DNA of 64,000 bases, taken from assembly GCA_963522175.1 (NCBI GenBank), contig CAUQXC010000005.1, forward strand, positions 124,001-188,000, written 5' to 3'. The notes under the pieces were generated by a model. That model did no database searches. It saw only the letters and a list, made by a program, of their open reading frames with translations, and was not told where the DNA came from. Source of the DNA: CAKAHY01 sp963522175. GTDB taxonomy: Bacteria > Bacillota > Clostridia > Lachnospirales > Lachnospiraceae. The position numbers and the translations under genes were made by a program. This document shows positions 61,497 through 64,000 of the stretch, piece by piece (the stretch's first letter is position 1; every line of letters begins with the position of its first letter).

Positions 61497-62330
61497 TTAT
61501 TCCTCATCTTCTTCATCATAAGAGTCGATTGCCATATCATCTATAGTTTGCTGTTCTTTTTCTTCCAAATTTTCTGCATCATCCTCTCTTTCATACTCAT
61601 CTTCAAATTCATCGTATTCTTCTTCATCTTCGTCAGCTTCCTGCTTTTTCTTGTAAATTTTAAAGTAATATCCTACTCCAACTACTGCAAGAACGATGAT
61701 TCCTAAGAAAATATAAAAGCCTCCGCCTTTGCTTTCTTCCTTTTTCGGCTCTTCTTTTTTTACTTTACTTTCCGGTACAGTTTCTTCTATTTTTTTGACT
61801 TCCTCTTTTGGCTTTTCCTTTTTCTCTACCATATTAAGAAGATCATCTTCACTAACCTCGGTTAGGAGCATGACATTTTGTCCTTCTTCATCGTGATTGA
61901 TGATGAGATGAAATGTTTTGCCGGATTTGGTCTTAAAGGTAATAAATTGTCTGGCATCGGCAGAATATTTATCTTTTATCTCTCCTGTAGCATTTCCATG
62001 ATGAATAGGATAGTTCCCGTTAGCATTGTTTGCATTTTCTATGAGCTGTGCCTTAGAAGTGCTTGGCTCTGTGGCAATTCCCTTATTATTTGGACTATTT
62101 GCACTATCCTGAGTGTTCTTTGGCGGTTCTTTCGCTTCAAGTTTATTGGGAAATCGTAGCACCTTTTCTTCTTCTATTTTCTCCTGTATCTGCTCCGTTT
62201 CTTTTTCCGCTTCGCTTTCTTTTACCTGAGCAAAAGCCGTATTCATATAGATGATCGTGATAAGTAACATCATCCATATGAAAAATACACTTTTTAATTG
62301 TATTCTCCTATTTTTCAATTTGATTTTCAT
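61497..62330 (-). CDS. DUF4366 protein (CD1107 family)
   Basis: 277 residues. Signal or membrane segment at 12-35 ending in NTAFAQ, a linker, the DUF4366 core (QFITFKTKSGKTFHLIINHD, QNVMLLTEVSEDDLLNMVEK), a membrane helix (about 200-222) and a very acidic cytoplasmic tail. Standard member of Tn1549-type transfer regions, thought to act at the mating channel. Overlaps the DUF4315 gene by 23 bases. Confidence 0.88.
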   Translation of the reverse strand: MKIKLKNRRIQLKSVFFIWMMLLITIIYMNTAFAQVKESEAEKETEQIQEKIEEEKVLRFPNKLEAKEPPKNTQDSANSPNNKGIATEPSTSKAQLIENANNANGNYPIHHGNATGEIKDKYSADARQFITFKTKSGKTFHLIINHDEEGQNVMLLTEVSEDDLLNMVEKKEKPKEEVKKIEETVPESKVKKEEPKKEESKGGGFYIFLGIIVLAVVGVGYYFKIYKKKQEADEDEEEYDEFEDEYEREDDAENLEEKEQQTIDDMAIDSYDEEDEE

Positions 62331-62595
62331 TATTTGCCTCCATATTATTATGATTTTTTGTATGTGTTTTTTCTTTCAAATCCCTTTTTTCTTTTTTTCC
62401 CTCTTTTTTATAATTTCTCATCATCTCTAAAAACTCGTCTATAGAAATATCAGTACTTCGATACTCTTTTAAAACATGGGTATTTTCCATTTCTTCCTGT
62501 TCCTCTTTTAGCATCTCTTGTTTTAACTTTAGTTCTTCTATTTTTTCTTGAATATCTTTTTGCTTTTCTATATTTTTTCTGTATCTCTTATTCAA
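62308..62595 (-). CDS. DUF4315 protein
   Basis: 95 residues, TTG start at 62595 with GGAGG seven bases ahead; the frame runs 17 codons further up, but only into the previous gene. N-terminal coiled coil (KRYRKNIEKQKDIQEKIEEL) and the family block STDISIDEFLEMMRNY. It always accompanies DUF4366 and the NlpC/P60 protein in these elements; function unknown. Confidence 0.85.
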   Translation of the reverse strand: MNKRYRKNIEKQKDIQEKIEELKLKQEMLKEEQEEMENTHVLKEYRSTDISIDEFLEMMRNYKKEGKKEKRDLKEKTHTKNHNNMEANNENQIEK

Positions 62596-62606
62596 ATTTC
62601 CACCTC

Positions 62607-64000
62607 CTATTTTGGTCTGCCAAAGCCGTAAAAATGTTCTCTCCAATAAGGTGTATCTATTCTTGTATACTGGATTGGATTTCCGGCATGAATCATATAA
62701 CCACCACCTACATAGATACCGACATGAGAAATTGGCGAGCCTGAATTGTATGTTCCTTTAAAAAAGATAATATCTCCTGCTTTTGCTTCATTTGGTGAAA
62801 CCGGATTACAGTAATCTTTATATATCCCCCATGCAGTTGTTCTCGGCATATTTTTTATTCCTGAATGAGTGTATGTCCAGCAGACAAAAGAAGAACAGTC
62901 AAAATTGTTTGGTCCGTTTGCCCCGAACACATATCTCTTTCCAATATGTTTTTCTGCCTCATGAACAATTCTCTTTACACTTTCTTCATTAAATTCAAGT
63001 CCCGGATTTGAAAAATCGGGATTATCTATAATCTCGGAAAAATCACCGCTACCACTTCCAAAGATTCTCTCCATATTTCCTTTGCTTGCAAGTAAGATTT
63101 CATAATGGGATAAATTATCAGGATAAGACTGAAATACCTCTCTGATAATAGAGTCCATCTCTCTTTTTTCCAAAGCTACAATGAGTTTCTTATACTCATA
63201 CGGCTCTTCATGACTTTCAGTATGCTTATTGCCGTCAGCATCCGTATAACTGGTTGTAACGGTTTTATATCTGATTTCGATCTCTTCCTTATACGTTAAG
63301 GTATACATTTTTTGAAACAAATGTTTAAGTTCACTTTCTACCTCAGACACATTTTTTACAACGCCATATCGTGATGTGATATATGACAGGAGTTCATGGA
63401 CATCATGACCTATTTTTCCCTTTCCTTTTACAATATATTCATCATAACCAGGATGATTTTCCTCCACATTGTCCATTTCCTCTTGCAAAGCCTGTTCTAA
63501 AGATGAAAACTCCTGATTGATCTCTTTTAGGGTATCTTTCGATGATAAGTAGGTAGTTGACGCAGTATTTCCAATCATTCCCGTTCCCATATTCATCATC
63601 ATACCTCCAGCCTGAAAAAGCATAAAAAATATTCCTACTGTTAAAAATAATAGGAATACTATCTTTTTCCCTCTGGATTTTGCAAATTCGCTAAATAGTT
63701 TACTTGACTCTATAAAGGATTTTTTTATTCTGTTTTTTACACTGTCTTTATACTTCTTTTGAATCTGTCTTTTATATTGCCTTCTTTTAAAAAATTGTCT
63801 AAGCCTTGAGGTATTTTGGTAATCTGCACTTTTTTTCATCTCTTCCATATTCTTTTTAAACAAGAGTTTTTTTTCTTGGTTTTCAATACTTTTGCCTAAT
63901 ATTGTTATCTTTTTTTGCCTTTTTAAATTTTTCTTTTTTCCATAATGATATATTTTCCTTGAAATATTTTCGGCTTGATCTGTAACCTTATAAGCAGCCT
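62607..64000 (-). CDS. NlpC/P60 peptidoglycan hydrolase of the transfer system (CD1108 family, partial)
   Basis: The frame is open to the window edge, so the start lies beyond it; at least 464 residues are here (an internal TTG at 63863 is not the real start). Basic N-terminal region, membrane segment GKKIVFLLFLTVGIFFMLFQ, a stalk domain, then an NlpC/P60 domain in the last 120 residues with catalytic Cys in NNFDCSSFVCW and His in ISHVGIYVGGGYMI. It opens the wall for the mating channel, like Tn916 Orf14. Confidence 0.9.
   Translation of the reverse strand, partial: AAYKVTDQAENISRKIYHYGKKKNLKRQKKITILGKSIENQEKKLLFKKNMEEMKKSADYQNTSRLRQFFKRRQYKRQIQKKYKDSVKNRIKKSFIESSKLFSEFAKSRGKKIVFLLFLTVGIFFMLFQAGGMMMNMGTGMIGNTASTTYLSSKDTLKEINQEFSSLEQALQEEMDNVEENHPGYDEYIVKGKGKIGHDVHELLSYITSRYGVVKNVSEVESELKHLFQKMYTLTYKEEIEIRYKTVTTSYTDADGNKHTESHEEPYEYKKLIVALEKREMDSIIREVFQSYPDNLSHYEILLASKGNMERIFGSGSGDFSEIIDNPDFSNPGLEFNEESVKRIVHEAEKHIGKRYVFGANGPNNFDCSSFVCWTYTHSGIKNMPRTTAWGIYKDYCNPVSPNEAKAGDIIFFKGTYNSGSPISHVGIYVGGGYMIHAGNPIQYTRIDTPYWREHFYGFGRPK

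Larger units (their letters stand above)
20691..64000. mobile_element. Tn1549-like integrative conjugative element with serine-recombinase triplet (right end outside window)
   Basis: The stretch holds three large serine recombinases, sigma-like regulator, oriT-like region, MobC, relaxase, SSB-like protein, helicase/methylase giant, topoisomerase III, DUF4315, DUF4366 and an NlpC/P60 hydrolase, all in the order known from Tn1549/CTn-type elements. The VirB4, VirB6 and VirD4-like genes should follow beyond 64000. The left boundary is uncertain: it may be the cut CRISPR repeat at 20690, or lie between the ORF6N gene and the HNH gene (21777-21931). The host-side genes are visibly less AT-rich. 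No target-site duplication can be read with one end only. Confidence 0.85.

Overview
The window looks like chromosome of a low-GC Gram-positive anaerobe of the Clostridia, probably Lachnospiraceae or a close relative. Support: AGGAGG ribosome sites almost everywhere, carbohydrate ABC operons, a double-cubane-cluster protein pair, a type II-like 36-bp CRISPR repeat, and a very large conjugative element of the Tn1549 type. The genus is inference; no rRNA is present.

Host part, about 1-20.7 kb. On the minus strand: a YesM/YesN-type two-component system (kinase cut by the window edge) next to intracellular GH20 and GH29 glycosidases. Then, on the plus strand, a SulP anion transporter, a deleted LUD-domain gene and an integrase scrap beside tRNA-Leu(UAG). 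A YjiM/YjiL-like double-cubane protein and its activase follow. Next is a complete sucrose/fructoside operon (binding protein, two permeases, LacI regulator, GH32) behind a promoter with a 20-bp operator. Then come a DUF3800 gene and an OmpR-type two-component system divergent from a beta-helix lipoprotein. The host part ends with a relic CRISPR array of three repeats whose last repeat is cut short.

Conjugative element, from about 20.7 kb to beyond 64 kb. Three translationally stacked large serine recombinases, an HNH gene, a small ORF and a sigma-like regulator form the recombination end. The transfer part holds an oriT-like region, MobC and relaxase (plus strand). On the minus strand it holds an SSB-like protein, a 3707-residue primase/ArdC/methylase/helicase fusion, a coiled-coil protein, a broken methylase, topoisomerase III, the AbiE toxin-antitoxin pair, DUF4366, DUF4315 and an NlpC/P60 hydrolase cut by the window edge. 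A TnpV gene with its own strong ribosome site lies in another frame inside the giant gene.

Cargo, about 29.5-40.3 kb and visibly more AT-rich. This is a peptide system under quorum control: agrD-agrB with an AgrC/AgrA-like pair, two cysteine-rich precursor peptides with cysteines in an exact five-residue register, a radical SAM/SPASM maturase, an ABC exporter, a TraX-like membrane protein and two exported proteins of unknown role. Two promoters carry the same 22-bp-period direct repeat at identical distance from the -10 box. One drives agrD; the other drives a short transcript in front of the element's sigma-like gene, so quorum sensing may reach both peptide production and element control.
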